Source: Nocardia pseudobrasiliensis NBRC 108224
Lineage (GTDB): Bacteria; Actinomycetota; Actinomycetes; Mycobacteriales; Mycobacteriaceae
Direction of reading: 5' to 3'
NCBI RefSeq assembly: GCF_001613105.1
Contig: NZ_BDBS01000020.1
Coordinates: 62,001-126,000, forward strand
Length of the DNA stretch: 64,000 bases
Shown: piece by piece, positions 49,742-58,623 of the stretch
How the letters are laid out: each line of letters opens with the position of its first letter
Numbering within the stretch: the first letter of the stretch is position 1
Program-made: the position numbers and the translations under genes
Notes under the pieces: generated by a model
The model's database searches: none
The model's input: only the letters and a program-made list of their open reading frames with translations
What the model was told of the DNA's origin: nothing

Positions 49742-50017
49742 GTTGCCCTCCAACCGGTATGACGACTTCGTCCGGAACGTGATTCAGCACACAGCACAAA
49801 CCCATGGGCCGTCCATCACCAAACTCATGAATCCCACGGCAAAGTTCCGTGCATAGTGCATATTTCGCTGCGGAACGAATAGGACAGAACCGAACTTGTC
49901 GTACCCGTCTGTCATCGTAAGGGCGAAATTTCGCGTGGACGGGACCTGGATCGACAGCCGTGGGGCGCGTCGGGCAGGATGTACGGCGCGGACAGTGACT
50001 GGGAGGAGCCCAAGGAT
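49742..50017. other. intergenic region with no recognised feature
   Basis: Divergent spacer between the CocE-like gene and the small YtxH-like gene. Both promoters must lie here, but none stands out. Confidence 0.35.
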
Positions 50018-50263
50018 ATGCTGCGGTTGATCATCGGCGTCGCAGCCGGTTACGTGCTCGGCGCCAAGGCCGGGCGAGCCCGCTACGAGCAGATCAGCAA
50101 GACCACCCGCGCGATCACCACCAGTCCGGTCACCCGCAAGATTCTCGTGGTCGGCCGCCAGAAGCTGTCGGACAAGCTGAGCACGCAGCCCAAGCTCGAG
50201 CCGATGGAACCGATCGATGAGCGGACGACCATTCTCGTACCGCAGGATCAGTTGCGCCGCTGA
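50018..50263 (+). CDS. YtxH-like small membrane protein
   Basis: An 81-residue protein with MLRLIIGVAAGYVLGAKAGRARYEQI at its start, a glycine-zipper-like segment typical of YtxH-related proteins of mycolic-acid actinomycetes. The rest is basic and ends in PQDQLRR. GGAGGAG lies ahead of the ATG; an ATG at 49979 would add 13 residues. Convergent with dnaG, 13 bases apart. Function unknown. Confidence 0.75.
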   Translation: MLRLIIGVAAGYVLGAKAGRARYEQISKTTRAITTSPVTRKILVVGRQKLSDKLSTQPKLEPMEPIDERTTILVPQDQLRR

Positions 50264-50276
50264 GCGACTCCGGGCC

Positions 50277-52220
50277 TCAGCCCACGGCGAAGTCGCCGGA
50301 ACCGCCCATGGCCTGCGCGAGCAGGCTCTTGCGGTATTGCTCGAGCGCCACGAGATCGCCGAACAGCGCCATGTAGGCGTCGGGCTCCTCGGTGGAGGAG
50401 ACCCGCTGCAGCCTGGACTTCAACTCCGCGATCTGACGCCCCACCCATGCCTCCTGGATACGGGCGAGCACACCGGAGACGAAGCGCTGAATATCGTCCA
50501 GCGATTTCACCGGCAGCGACTCGGTGGCCAACTCCGACACCAGCGCGCGCAGCGTCAGGTCATCGGTGTGATCGCTGACCGCCGCGACCCATTCGGCCCC
50601 GCCCAGACCCGCGGCCGTGCCGCCCGCCTGCACGATCGCCGTACGAACCGCGGTGTAGGCCGGATGGGTGAACGCCTCCTGATCGAGCGAGTCGAATACC
50701 GGCCCGGCCATCGCCGGGTACTGCAGCGCGGCGGCGAGGACCTGACGTTGCGGCAGCAGCACCGGATCGTTGGGGTTCGGGCGGGCCGCGGGATGTTCGG
50801 CCACCGTGGCGTCCAGCGCGTCGGGCTTGCCGGGGCGACCGGCGGGCCGGGCCGGGCCGCCCTGGCGCAGGCGACGCGCCTCGTCACCGACGCGCCGCAC
50901 CACCTGATGCTCATCGGGCCAGCCGACCAGCGCGGCCAGCTTGAGCCCATAGGCCTTGCGGTGCACCGGATCCTTGATCTGCGCCACCAGCGGCACGGCC
51001 TCGCGCAGCGCCTGCACCTGCTTGTCGGCGCTCATATCCTTGCGCACCGGATCGTCGTAGTACTTCTCCACTATGCCGCGAATCGCGAACTCGTAGAGCG
51101 GAACTCGCCGCGCGACCAGATCCTTCAGCGCGGTGTCGCCGGAGCGCTGCCGCAATTCGCAGGGATCCTGACCGTCCGGCGCGACCGCGATATAGGTCTG
51201 CATGGCGATGCGCTGATCACCGGAGAACGCCTTGAGTGCCGCGGCCTGTCCGGCCTCGTCGCCGTCGAAGGTGTAGATGATCTCGCCGCGCATCCAGGTG
51301 TCGTCCATCAGCAGGCGGCGCAGCACCAACAGGTGCTCCTCGCCGAAGGCCGTACCGCAGGACGCCACAGCGGTTTTCACCCCCGCCATGTTCATGGCCA
51401 TGACGTCGGTGTAGCCCTCCACCACCACGGCCTGATGGCTCTTGGCGATATCGCGCTTGGCCAGATCGAGGCCGAACAACACCTGAGACTTCTTGTACAG
51501 CACCGTTTCCGGCGTATTGATGTACTTGGCCGTCATCTGATCGTCGTCGAACAATCGGCGCGCGCCGAAGCCGATGACATCGCCGCCGAGGTTGCGGATC
51601 GGCCAGAGCAGGCGGCGGTGGAAGCGGTCCATGGGACCGTGCCGACCCGGCTTGGACAGTCCGGCCGCTTCCAACTCCTTGACGTCGAAACCCTTGCGCA
51701 GCAGGTGTTTCGTCAACGTATCCCAACCGCCCGGGGCGAATCCGCAGCCGAACAGGCGCGCGGCGTTGGCGTCGAAATTGCGCTCGGTGAGGTAGTTGCG
51801 TGCCGCCGCGGCCTCGGGCTCGGCGAGCTGGGACACGTAGAACTCGTGCGCGGCGGCATTCGCCGCGACCAGGCGCGAGCGGGTGCCGCGATCGCGTTGC
51901 ACCGAGGTGCCGCCACCCTCGTAATTGATCTTGTAGCCGATCCGGTCGGCCATCTGCTCGACGGCCTCGACGAATCCGACATGATCGATCTTCTGTAGGA
52001 AGGCGAACACATCGCCGCTCTCCCCGCAGCCGAAGCAGTGGAAGTGATTGTGATTGGGCCGGACATGGAACGAGGGCGACTTCTCGTCGTGGAACGGGCA
52101 CAGGCCCTTCATCGAGTCGGCCCCCGCGCGCTTGAGCGCCACATACTCACCGACGACATCCTCGATGCGCACGCGTTCTCTAATTGCCGCGATATCGCGA
52201 TCAGGGAGTCGTCCGGCCAC
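50277..52220 (-). CDS. dnaG: DNA primase
   Basis: A 647-residue primase that makes RNA primers for replication. N-terminal zinc-binding domain: CPFHDEKSPSFHV then HFHCFGCGESGDVFAF. The RNA-polymerase core has GFAPGGWDTLTKHL and the TOPRIM segment VVVEGYTDVMAMNMAGV. The helical C-terminus should bind DnaB helicase. The GTG at 52220 (VAGRLPDRDIAAIRERVRIE) is preferred because actinobacterial DnaG starts there. A TAGACT box eight bases before it suggests a leaderless transcript. An ATG at 52244 is the alternative. Confidence 0.95.
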   Translation of the reverse strand: MAGRLPDRDIAAIRERVRIEDVVGEYVALKRAGADSMKGLCPFHDEKSPSFHVRPNHNHFHCFGCGESGDVFAFLQKIDHVGFVEAVEQMADRIGYKINYEGGGTSVQRDRGTRSRLVAANAAAHEFYVSQLAEPEAAAARNYLTERNFDANAARLFGCGFAPGGWDTLTKHLLRKGFDVKELEAAGLSKPGRHGPMDRFHRRLLWPIRNLGGDVIGFGARRLFDDDQMTAKYINTPETVLYKKSQVLFGLDLAKRDIAKSHQAVVVEGYTDVMAMNMAGVKTAVASCGTAFGEEHLLVLRRLLMDDTWMRGEIIYTFDGDEAGQAAALKAFSGDQRIAMQTYIAVAPDGQDPCELRQRSGDTALKDLVARRVPLYEFAIRGIVEKYYDDPVRKDMSADKQVQALREAVPLVAQIKDPVHRKAYGLKLAALVGWPDEHQVVRRVGDEARRLRQGGPARPAGRPGKPDALDATVAEHPAARPNPNDPVLLPQRQVLAAALQYPAMAGPVFDSLDQEAFTHPAYTAVRTAIVQAGGTAAGLGGAEWVAAVSDHTDDLTLRALVSELATESLPVKSLDDIQRFVSGVLARIQEAWVGRQIAELKSRLQRVSSTEEPDAYMALFGDLVALEQYRKSLLAQAMGGSGDFAVG

Positions 52221-52251
52221 GATGTTCGAGTCTAGCCGGATCATGAGACGG

Positions 52252-54288
52252 TCACGGCGCAGGTGGGCGGATCGCCAGATACGCGCTGCTCCACAATTGG
52301 GCGGCATTGGATTCGGTGACGTCACCGGCGGCTGCCCCGAAGGGGACGGTGTGATAGACGCCGTTGTCGATGCGCCAGCTCCACAGTTCGGAGCTGTGCA
52401 TCGGTTCGGTCGCGACGATCGCCTGCCACAGGGTGTGCTGGGCGGCGGTGAGGCGTTCGCGGATCGGCGCGGGCAGGTCGGGGCGGTGCAGTTGGCGTTG
52501 GAGGCCCGCGGCGAAGGCCGCCTGCTGCCAGGACCACACGACCGTGCCGTGGTAGTGGTGGGTGGTGAACTGTGCGCGCAGGCTCGGGTCGGCGAAGGCG
52601 GGATCGGCGACCACCGGCCCCGTGCCGGTCATCAGGCCCAGGGGGAACGGGCGGATCATGGTGGTCACTTCGGCGTCGAGTCGGTCGGGGGGCGGCTCGC
52701 CGAGCAGTAGGTCGAAGATGTCGTCGGAATGCAGGATCGGGATCGGGTGGCCGTCGGCGGTCAGGGCGACCGAGGGGAAGGTGACGGGTTCGGAGCCGAG
52801 GGCGGCGAGGGCGTCCTGGGCTGGGACACCGGCACTTTCGGCATAGGAGCCGATCGCGGCGCGGGCGGTGGGATTGTCGATGGTCACGGTGAACAGGCGC
52901 GCCGCCTCAGTGCTCCACACCTTCGCGTGGGCGGCGGCCAGGGACAGCTGCGTGCGGTCGTCGGGGGTCAGGTAGGGATCGAGGCGGCCGCTGTCGAGCA
53001 GTCGCGCGGTGGCCTCGAGGGCGGCGGGGACGAGGATGGCGTCGACGTCGTAGGGATAGCGGCCGCCGCCCAAGCCGGTTTCGCTGTCGCGCCACTCCCC
53101 CGCGTTGTGCCCCGGTTTCAGGGCGATCAGGTTGGTGTAGCGCGGATCGTGGGCGAAGGGTTCGGCGGTCGAGACGACCAGACGCAGATTGCGGACCAGG
53201 GCCTGGCCGTCGGAGATGTTCGGGGCGGCCTCGGCGCGTAGGAAATTCGCGGTCCGGGGCGCGCCCTCGGCGTGGTCGAGCAGATAGGCCGCGGCGACGG
53301 GGGCGAGTAGATAACTCTCGTCGACCATGCCGTAGTCGTAGATCGGCGCGGCGCTGCGCGTGCCGTCCTGCTGCTCGTGGGTGAGGATCGCGAATTCCGA
53401 AACGGCCTCCTCGTGGGCGACCGTGCCGTCGGAAGCGAGACGGGTAAGCACAGAACGCAGTCCGGCCTCGGTGGCGTCCGGGGCGAGGACGGGCATCAGC
53501 ATCATCATCGACAGCAGCGTGTCGCGGCCGAAATAGGTGTCGAAGCGCCAGGATCCGGCGAGGAACTTCTCGCGAAAGCTCAGGAAGCTCAGCGTGTTGC
53601 GCGGTCTGTCGAGATCTCGCTCGTCGCCGTTGAGCAGTGCCGAGCCCGACAGCGGGGTCAGCGGGGCGTCGCCGGTCAGGGCGGTTACGCGCAATGCGAT
53701 ACGGCCGTCGGGGCCCGCGGTGACCGAGCCGCCGTCCACGACGGTGCCGTCGGTGACCTGAAGGGCCAACCGATACCCGGGCGCGCCGTCGAGCCGATCG
53801 CGGGCCCAGCTCACGGTCTTCCCGAAGATGGTCGGCGGCGTGAGTACCTCGGCGGGAACGGGTTTGCCGTCCTCGCCGTAGGTACGCAGCACGCGCACAT
53901 TGGACAGCACCGCCTGCTCGGGAGTCAGCACCGGCGCGGGAATCGACGCTTCGAAGACGATACCGTGCAGCTCCCGCCCCCGGGAATCCTTGTCGGACAC
54001 GGCCTTCGGCGGCGTATCGAGATGCCATCGCGCCGCGGTCGTCAGCGAATCGAACCACAGCCCCGTCCCGCTGTTGCCCGCCGGGAAGGCCACCAGGATC
54101 CGCGGATCGCGCCCGGACCGCAGCAGCAGATGCGCCGCGCTCTGTCCATCGCGCAGGAAGTAGTTGAGGTTGTCCCCCTCGTCGACCTGAAAATGAAACG
54201 CGGTCTCCCTGGGCGGCGAGCTACCACACCCCGCCACCACGGATACCGAAACCACAAGTACCACAAGATATCTGCCGAGCGAACGCAT
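52252..54288 (-). CDS. lipoprotein with six-hairpin glycosidase-like sequence
   Basis: A 678-residue exported lipoprotein: MRSLGRYLVVLVVSVSVVAG then C, with a lipobox VAGC. The middle has FDTYFGRDTLLSMMMLMPVL, DYGMVDESYLL and HNAGEWRDSETGLGGGRYPY, as in amylo-1,6-glucosidase and related (alpha/alpha)6 barrels, with FTTHHYHGTVVWSWQQ late. A carbohydrate-active role at the cell surface is likely; substrate unknown. The longer frame upstream runs into the 28-bp repeats and is rejected. It starts 44 bases upstream of dnaG's alternative ATG, on the same strand. Confidence 0.75.
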   Translation of the reverse strand: MRSLGRYLVVLVVSVSVVAGCGSSPPRETAFHFQVDEGDNLNYFLRDGQSAAHLLLRSGRDPRILVAFPAGNSGTGLWFDSLTTAARWHLDTPPKAVSDKDSRGRELHGIVFEASIPAPVLTPEQAVLSNVRVLRTYGEDGKPVPAEVLTPPTIFGKTVSWARDRLDGAPGYRLALQVTDGTVVDGGSVTAGPDGRIALRVTALTGDAPLTPLSGSALLNGDERDLDRPRNTLSFLSFREKFLAGSWRFDTYFGRDTLLSMMMLMPVLAPDATEAGLRSVLTRLASDGTVAHEEAVSEFAILTHEQQDGTRSAAPIYDYGMVDESYLLAPVAAAYLLDHAEGAPRTANFLRAEAAPNISDGQALVRNLRLVVSTAEPFAHDPRYTNLIALKPGHNAGEWRDSETGLGGGRYPYDVDAILVPAALEATARLLDSGRLDPYLTPDDRTQLSLAAAHAKVWSTEAARLFTVTIDNPTARAAIGSYAESAGVPAQDALAALGSEPVTFPSVALTADGHPIPILHSDDIFDLLLGEPPPDRLDAEVTTMIRPFPLGLMTGTGPVVADPAFADPSLRAQFTTHHYHGTVVWSWQQAAFAAGLQRQLHRPDLPAPIRERLTAAQHTLWQAIVATEPMHSSELWSWRIDNGVYHTVPFGAAAGDVTESNAAQLWSSAYLAIRPPAP

Positions 54289-54379
54289 CAGAGCCACCAC
54301 CGCAACCCCCTGCTTCTCGATCCGACAAACCGGAAACAATGCGTCCAATGTACGACCACCCACTGACAAGTAGGTGAGT

Positions 54380-54400
54380 CCCGGCGAAAAGCACGCCGGG
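54380..54400. terminator. hairpin next to the tandem repeats
   Basis: CCCGGCG (54380-54386) and CGCCGGG (54394-54400) pair around the loop AAAAGCA. AAAA follows on the plus side; no U-tract in either direction. It lies between dgt and the lipoprotein gene, both on the minus strand, so it may end dgt transcription. Confidence 0.45.
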
Positions 54401-54403
54401 AAA

Positions 54404-54620
54404 AGAGGGTTGGGACGCGCCCACAGAGAACAGAGGGTTGAGACGCGCCCACAGAGAACAGAGGGTTGAGACGCGCCCACAGAGAACAGACAGTTGAGAC
54501 GCGCCCACAGAGAACAGACAGTTGAGACGCCCCCACAGAGAACAGACAGTTGAGACGCCCCCACAGAGAACAGACAGTTGAGACGCCCCCACAGACAGTT
54601 GAGACGCCCGCACAGAGAGG
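54404..54620. repeat. 28-bp tandem repeat array (8 units)
   Basis: Units start at 54404, 54432, 54460, 54488, 54516, 54544, 54572 (only 21 bases) and 54593. The core TTGAGACGCGCCCACAGAG is constant, with group variants AGAGGG or AGACAG at the front and CGCGCC or CGCCCC in the middle. Variants sit in order (the first three share AGAGGG, the last five AGACAG), as expected for stepwise slippage. No spacers, so not CRISPR. 28 is not a multiple of three, so it is not coding. Confidence 0.95.
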
Positions 54621-54691
54621 AGAGGCACCCTCGAGAGCTGAGCCTCTCAGGAGAGAGGGCTGACGTTGGGGTGAGCGGGCGGCGAGGTGGA

Positions 54692-55951
54692 TCAGTCGAT
54701 GGTGGCGGCCACGCGTTCCAGGCGACTTTCCGTATAGGAGGCGATCTGGTCGACGATGACGCGGATTCGCGCCGTGTCGTCGGGGGCGGCGTCCCACCAG
54801 GGAAGCAGGAGGGGGTCGAGGATGGTGGGGGCGTGGGCGCGGAAGTGGTTGGCCACCTGGAGGATTCGGGCTCGCTGGGCGGTCTGGCGGTCGCGATGTT
54901 CGGGGTCGGACATGACGTAGCGCAGCGCTACGGTTTTGAGGACCGCGACCTCGGCGGCGACGATGCGGGGGACCTCGAGATCGGCGCCGTAGCGGGTCAG
55001 GCGGCGGCCGGTCCAGGTTTCGCGGGTGGCCTCGACGGCCGCGGTGGCGAAGCGGCCGACCAGATCACTGGTCAGGCGTTTGAGGGCGACCGAGGCGCGC
55101 AGGGTGCCGTCGTAACCCGCGGCGGCGGCGATCACCGGCAGTTCCGAGAGGCGTTCGGCGGCGGCGACCAGATCGTCGGTGGTCAAGCCGGGATGCTGGG
55201 CGTGGCCGAGACCGGCCAGGGCGGACTGTTCGGCGGGATCGGCCAAGGCGCGCAGGTCGATTCGCCCGGCGATCACGCCGTCCTCGACGTCGTGCACCGA
55301 ATAGGCCACATCGTCGGACCAGTCCATGATCTGCGACTCCAGGCTCTGCCGCCGCTCCGGCGCGTCCTTGCGCACCCAGGCCAGCCGCTCCAGATCCACC
55401 CCGTAGGCCCCGAATTTGGTGGCCGATTCGGTTCGGCCCCAGGGATATTTGACCGTGGCGTCCAGGGCCGCCCGGGTCAGATTGAGTCCGAAGCTCTCCC
55501 CGGCCGCGTCGAACACCTTCGGCTCCAGCCGCGTCAGGATCCGCAGATTTTGGGCGTTGCCCTCGAATCCGCCGTGCGCGTCGGCGAATTCGTCCAATGC
55601 GCGCTCTCCGTTGTGGCCATAGGGCGGATGGCCGATATCGTGGGCGAGCCCGGCCAGATCCACCAGATCCGGATCGCAACCCAGCCCCTCGGCGATACTG
55701 CGCCCGATCTGGGCCACCTCCAGCGAATGGGTCAGCCGCGTGCGCGGGGTGTCCCCTTCGCGCGGACCCATCACCTGTGTCTTGTCCGCCAGCCGCCGCA
55801 GCGCCGCCGAATGCAGCACCCGGGCGCGGTCGCGCGCGAAATCGCTTCGGCGGGCGGGACAGGGCGACCAGCTCAGGCCCGCGGTATCGGAGCTTTCCGA
55901 CACCATGCGCTCCCGGTCCTGGTCGGTGTAGGCGTCCCCGGCGCCGCTCAT
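54692..55951 (-). CDS. dgt: deoxyguanosinetriphosphate triphosphohydrolase-like protein
   Basis: A 419-residue HD-domain dNTPase: RRLADKTQVMGPREGDTPRT, RLTHSLEVAQIGRSI, the HD pair in AGLAHDIGHPPYGHNGE and SDDVAYSVHDVEDG. The enzyme splits dGTP to deoxyguanosine and triphosphate. The dgt-dnaG neighbourhood is common in actinobacteria. Here the tandem repeats and a lipoprotein gene intervene. Confidence 0.9.
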   Translation of the reverse strand: MSGAGDAYTDQDRERMVSESSDTAGLSWSPCPARRSDFARDRARVLHSAALRRLADKTQVMGPREGDTPRTRLTHSLEVAQIGRSIAEGLGCDPDLVDLAGLAHDIGHPPYGHNGERALDEFADAHGGFEGNAQNLRILTRLEPKVFDAAGESFGLNLTRAALDATVKYPWGRTESATKFGAYGVDLERLAWVRKDAPERRQSLESQIMDWSDDVAYSVHDVEDGVIAGRIDLRALADPAEQSALAGLGHAQHPGLTTDDLVAAAERLSELPVIAAAAGYDGTLRASVALKRLTSDLVGRFATAAVEATRETWTGRRLTRYGADLEVPRIVAAEVAVLKTVALRYVMSDPEHRDRQTAQRARILQVANHFRAHAPTILDPLLLPWWDAAPDDTARIRVIVDQIASYTESRLERVAATID

Positions 55952-56001
55952 CGATCACTCCTCGAGATCATTGCTGCACGAGAGTCTTTGCTCCGCGATG
56001 G

Positions 56002-56694
56002 TCATTGCTCCGCGGTGTATTTGAAGTCTGCGGAGAAATGGGTGAGCTGATACCACAGCAGCGCACCCGTTTCCCGGGCGATACCGTGCGCCTGCGATTC
56101 GCGGGTGTAGACGGCCGGTCCGGTGCGCGTGGGCGCGGTCCACGCCCGCAGGCCCTCGTCGCGCGCCATGGTCCGGGTCCGCAGCGAATGCCACGGATCG
56201 CTGACCAGCACCGCCGAGGACAGCTCGCGCGCCCGCATCGCGGTGGCGACCGCCTCGATACTCTGCAGCGTGTCCGAACCGGTCTCCACCGCGAGGATCC
56301 GATCCGCGGGCACGCCGCGATTGCGCAGATAGTTCTTGCCCGAGGCCGCCTCGGTGTAGTTGTCGCCGACCTGTTTGCCGCCCACCGTGATCACCAGCGG
56401 CGCAACGCCTTTGGAGTACAGCCGGTAGGCCTGGCCGAGCCGGGCCTCGAAAACCGAGGACGGGGTGCCGTCGTACTGCGCCGCGCCGAGCACCACGATG
56501 GCGTCGGCGGTCGAGTAGTCGTCGATCCGCGCCACCTGCCAGACCCGTACCGCCGTCCCGCCCACCAGCACCAGCGCGATCAGCACCGTTCCGAGGATCA
56601 CCCGGCGAATCCAGCGCAGCACGGCGGAACCACGCGGCCGGGCCGCGGCCGCGACGGGATCGGCGGGCGCTGGGCGGGTCGGGGCGAACGGCAT
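56002..56694 (-). CDS. YdcF-like (DUF218) membrane protein
   Basis: A 230-residue protein with one N-terminal membrane helix (VILGTVLIALVLVGGTAVRV) and a DUF218 domain: ADAIVVLGAAQYDGTPS, RLYSKGVAPLVITVGGKQVGDNYTEA, ETGSDTLQSIEA and VSDPWHSLRTRTMA. These domains may bind or transfer on cell-wall precursors. Start at ATG 56694. An alternative GTG at 56787 would overlap the next gene by 22 bases and add a basic extension. Confidence 0.8.
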   Translation of the reverse strand: MPFAPTRPAPADPVAAAARPRGSAVLRWIRRVILGTVLIALVLVGGTAVRVWQVARIDDYSTADAIVVLGAAQYDGTPSSVFEARLGQAYRLYSKGVAPLVITVGGKQVGDNYTEAASGKNYLRNRGVPADRILAVETGSDTLQSIEAVATAMRARELSSAVLVSDPWHSLRTRTMARDEGLRAWTAPTRTGPAVYTRESQAHGIARETGALLWYQLTHFSADFKYTAEQ

Positions 56695-56765
56695 TCCCCG
56701 AGTCTGCCAAAACTCGGTCACGCCGAGATTGCGGCGCGTCGCACGCCACCACCTCCGGCGCGTCG

Positions 56766-57473
56766 TCACCAACCGCGCTGCCGCCACTCCGCCAGCTGCG
56801 GCCGCTCGGCGCCCAGGGTCGTATCGTCGCCGTGGCCCGGATATACGGCCGTTTCGTCGCCGTAGCGCCCGAACAGCTTGTCCGTGACATCGGTGAGGAG
56901 GCTGTCGAACTCCTCCGGCGATGTGGTGCGACCCACGCCGCCGGGAAACAGCGAATCACCGGTGAACAGGTGCACCCGCCCGTCGCCGTCGGTCAGCGCC
57001 AGCGCCACCGAACCCGGGGTGTGCCCACGCAGGTGGATCACCTCCAATCCGAGCTCGCCGACGCGAACCGAATCCCCTTCGGCGAGTACGCGGTCGGGCC
57101 GAACCGGCAGCGGATCGGCGTCGAGGCTGTGGGCGGCGGTGGGGATGGCCGTCTCGGCCACCACCTTCTCGAGCCCCTGCCAGTGGTCGGGGTGCTGATG
57201 GGTGGTGACGATCAGCCCCACCCGGCCCGGCGCCTCCTGGCTCAACAGCTCGAGGATGCGGTCCGGTTCGTTGGCGGCGTCGATCAGCAGTGCGTCGCCG
57301 GACGCGGTGTCCTGCACCAGATAGACGTTGTTGTCCATCGGGCCGACCGACATCTTCACGATGCGTGCGCCCGGCACGTCGCGCTGCTGCGGATCGGAGC
57401 CCGGTGAGACATGGCCCGTGTAGGAACGATCGATCGTGATCACGCTGTCGATGGTAGTCATGGGCACCGACAC
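56766..57473 (-). CDS. metallo-beta-lactamase fold hydrolase
   Basis: A 235-residue MBL-fold protein. It has GPMDNNVYLVQDTASGDALL, the zinc motif THQHPDHWQG, LRGHTPGSVALAL, FTGDSLFPGGVGR and YPGHGDDTT. The pattern resembles glyoxalase II-like hydrolases of actinobacteria. Starts at ATG 57473 or 57461. Upstream of the YdcF-like gene on the same strand. Confidence 0.9.
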   Translation of the reverse strand: MSVPMTTIDSVITIDRSYTGHVSPGSDPQQRDVPGARIVKMSVGPMDNNVYLVQDTASGDALLIDAANEPDRILELLSQEAPGRVGLIVTTHQHPDHWQGLEKVVAETAIPTAAHSLDADPLPVRPDRVLAEGDSVRVGELGLEVIHLRGHTPGSVALALTDGDGRVHLFTGDSLFPGGVGRTTSPEEFDSLLTDVTDKLFGRYGDETAVYPGHGDDTTLGAERPQLAEWRQRGW

Positions 57474-57485
57474 GACGGTCGCGAC

Positions 57486-57899
57486 TCAGCTCGCGGGCGG
57501 CACCGATTCACCCGAGCGGGTGACCAGCCACTGCTGGATCTCGATCAGATTGCCCTCCGGATCGCGCAGGTAGGCGCAGCGGATCCGATCGCCGAAAACG
57601 ACCGGACCGGAGGCGATCTCGGCGCCGCGCTCATGCAACCCGGCCAGGTAGGGGTCGAGATCGTCGACCCGCAGCGACACCATGGCCGTATCGCCGCGCC
57701 CGGATTCGAGCACCCCGCCCAGCGCCGCGTCGAGGTCGGCGCGCTCGTGCAGGGCCAGGGCGCTGCCCAGTTCGGGTTTGAAGGCCGCGTACGGCGGGGC
57801 GGGATCGTCGAACTGCGGTGTCAGGCCGATCACGTCGCGATAGAAGTCGAAGGCGCGGGCGAAGTCGGAGACGATCAGCCGGACTTGAGTCAAATGCAC
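57486..57899 (-). CDS. VOC family (glyoxalase/dioxygenase fold) protein
   Basis: A 137-residue vicinal-oxygen-chelate protein: MHLTQVRLIVSDFARAFDFY, SLRVDDLDPYLAGLHERG and IRCAYLRDPEGNLIEIQQW. Metal ligands cannot be confirmed. It lies 11 bases downstream of the response regulator gene and 12 bases upstream of the MBL gene, all on the minus strand, so a common transcript is likely. Confidence 0.85.
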   Translation of the reverse strand: MHLTQVRLIVSDFARAFDFYRDVIGLTPQFDDPAPPYAAFKPELGSALALHERADLDAALGGVLESGRGDTAMVSLRVDDLDPYLAGLHERGAEIASGPVVFGDRIRCAYLRDPEGNLIEIQQWLVTRSGESVPPAS

Positions 57900-57910
57900 A
57901 GATACCGAAC

Positions 57911-58516
57911 CTACAACCAGCCGAGACGTTCGGCCGCCCGGACGGCCTCGGCCCGGGTGCGGGTGCCGGTCTTGCCGATCGCCGAGGACAGATGGTTGCG
58001 GACCGTACCCTCGGACAGATGCAACCGCTCGGCGATGGCGGCGGCGGTCGAACCGTCGGCGGCCGCGGCCAGCACCTCGCGCTCGCGCGCGGTCAGCGGC
58101 GAGGTTCCGGAGGTCAGCGTCTCGGTGGCCAGCGCCGGATCGACCACCCGCAGACCCATGTGCACCCGCCGCACCGCATCGGCCAATTCCCTTGCGGGCG
58201 TGTCCTTCACGACGAAACCACTGGCCCCGGCGTCGATGGCGCGGCGCAGATAACCCGGCCGACCGAAGGTGGTGACCATGAGGATCCGCACGTCGGGTTT
58301 CGCGGCATGTAGTTGCTCGGCCACCGAGATCCCGTCCATCCCGGGCATTTCCACATCGAGCAGCACCACATCCGGCCCGCTCCGCTCGACCGCGGCGAGC
58401 ACCTCGTCACCCCGGCCGACCTCGGCAACGACCTCGAGATCGGTTTCCAGTCCGAGCAGCGCCGCCAGCGCACCCCGCACCAGCGCCTGATCATCGGCCA
58501 GCAGCAGCCGAATCAT
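57911..58516 (-). CDS. NarL/LuxR response regulator
   Basis: A 201-residue response regulator. Receiver domain with acidic pair D8/D9, phosphoacceptor D54 in LLDVEMPGMDGISV, Thr in VTTFGRPGYLRRA, and Lys in VVKDTPARELA. Output HTH: LTAREREVLAAAADGSTAAAIAERLHLSEGTVRNHLSSAIGKTGTRTR. Partner of the DesK-like kinase at 60275, with the M28 gene in between. Probably activates the ABC exporter genes upstream. Confidence 0.9.
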   Translation of the reverse strand: MIRLLLADDQALVRGALAALLGLETDLEVVAEVGRGDEVLAAVERSGPDVVLLDVEMPGMDGISVAEQLHAAKPDVRILMVTTFGRPGYLRRAIDAGASGFVVKDTPARELADAVRRVHMGLRVVDPALATETLTSGTSPLTAREREVLAAAADGSTAAAIAERLHLSEGTVRNHLSSAIGKTGTRTRAEAVRAAERLGWL

Positions 58517-58623
58517 CGCACCTCCGTCGACTCGAGTGTTCCGGCGAAGACGATAGCGCGACCGGCCCCGGACATGGGTCGACCCGGCGCGGCTGGAGGT
58601 CCGCGCCGGGTCTCGCCGGGTAC

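Noticed and set aside
52252..54564. Long open frame extending the lipoprotein gene upstream with Cys/Leu/Trp repeats
   Set aside because: It is a translation of the 28-bp repeats; the true start with a lipobox signal is at 54288.
54404..54620. CRISPR array
   Set aside because: Units of 28 bp follow directly with no spacers, and no cas genes are nearby.
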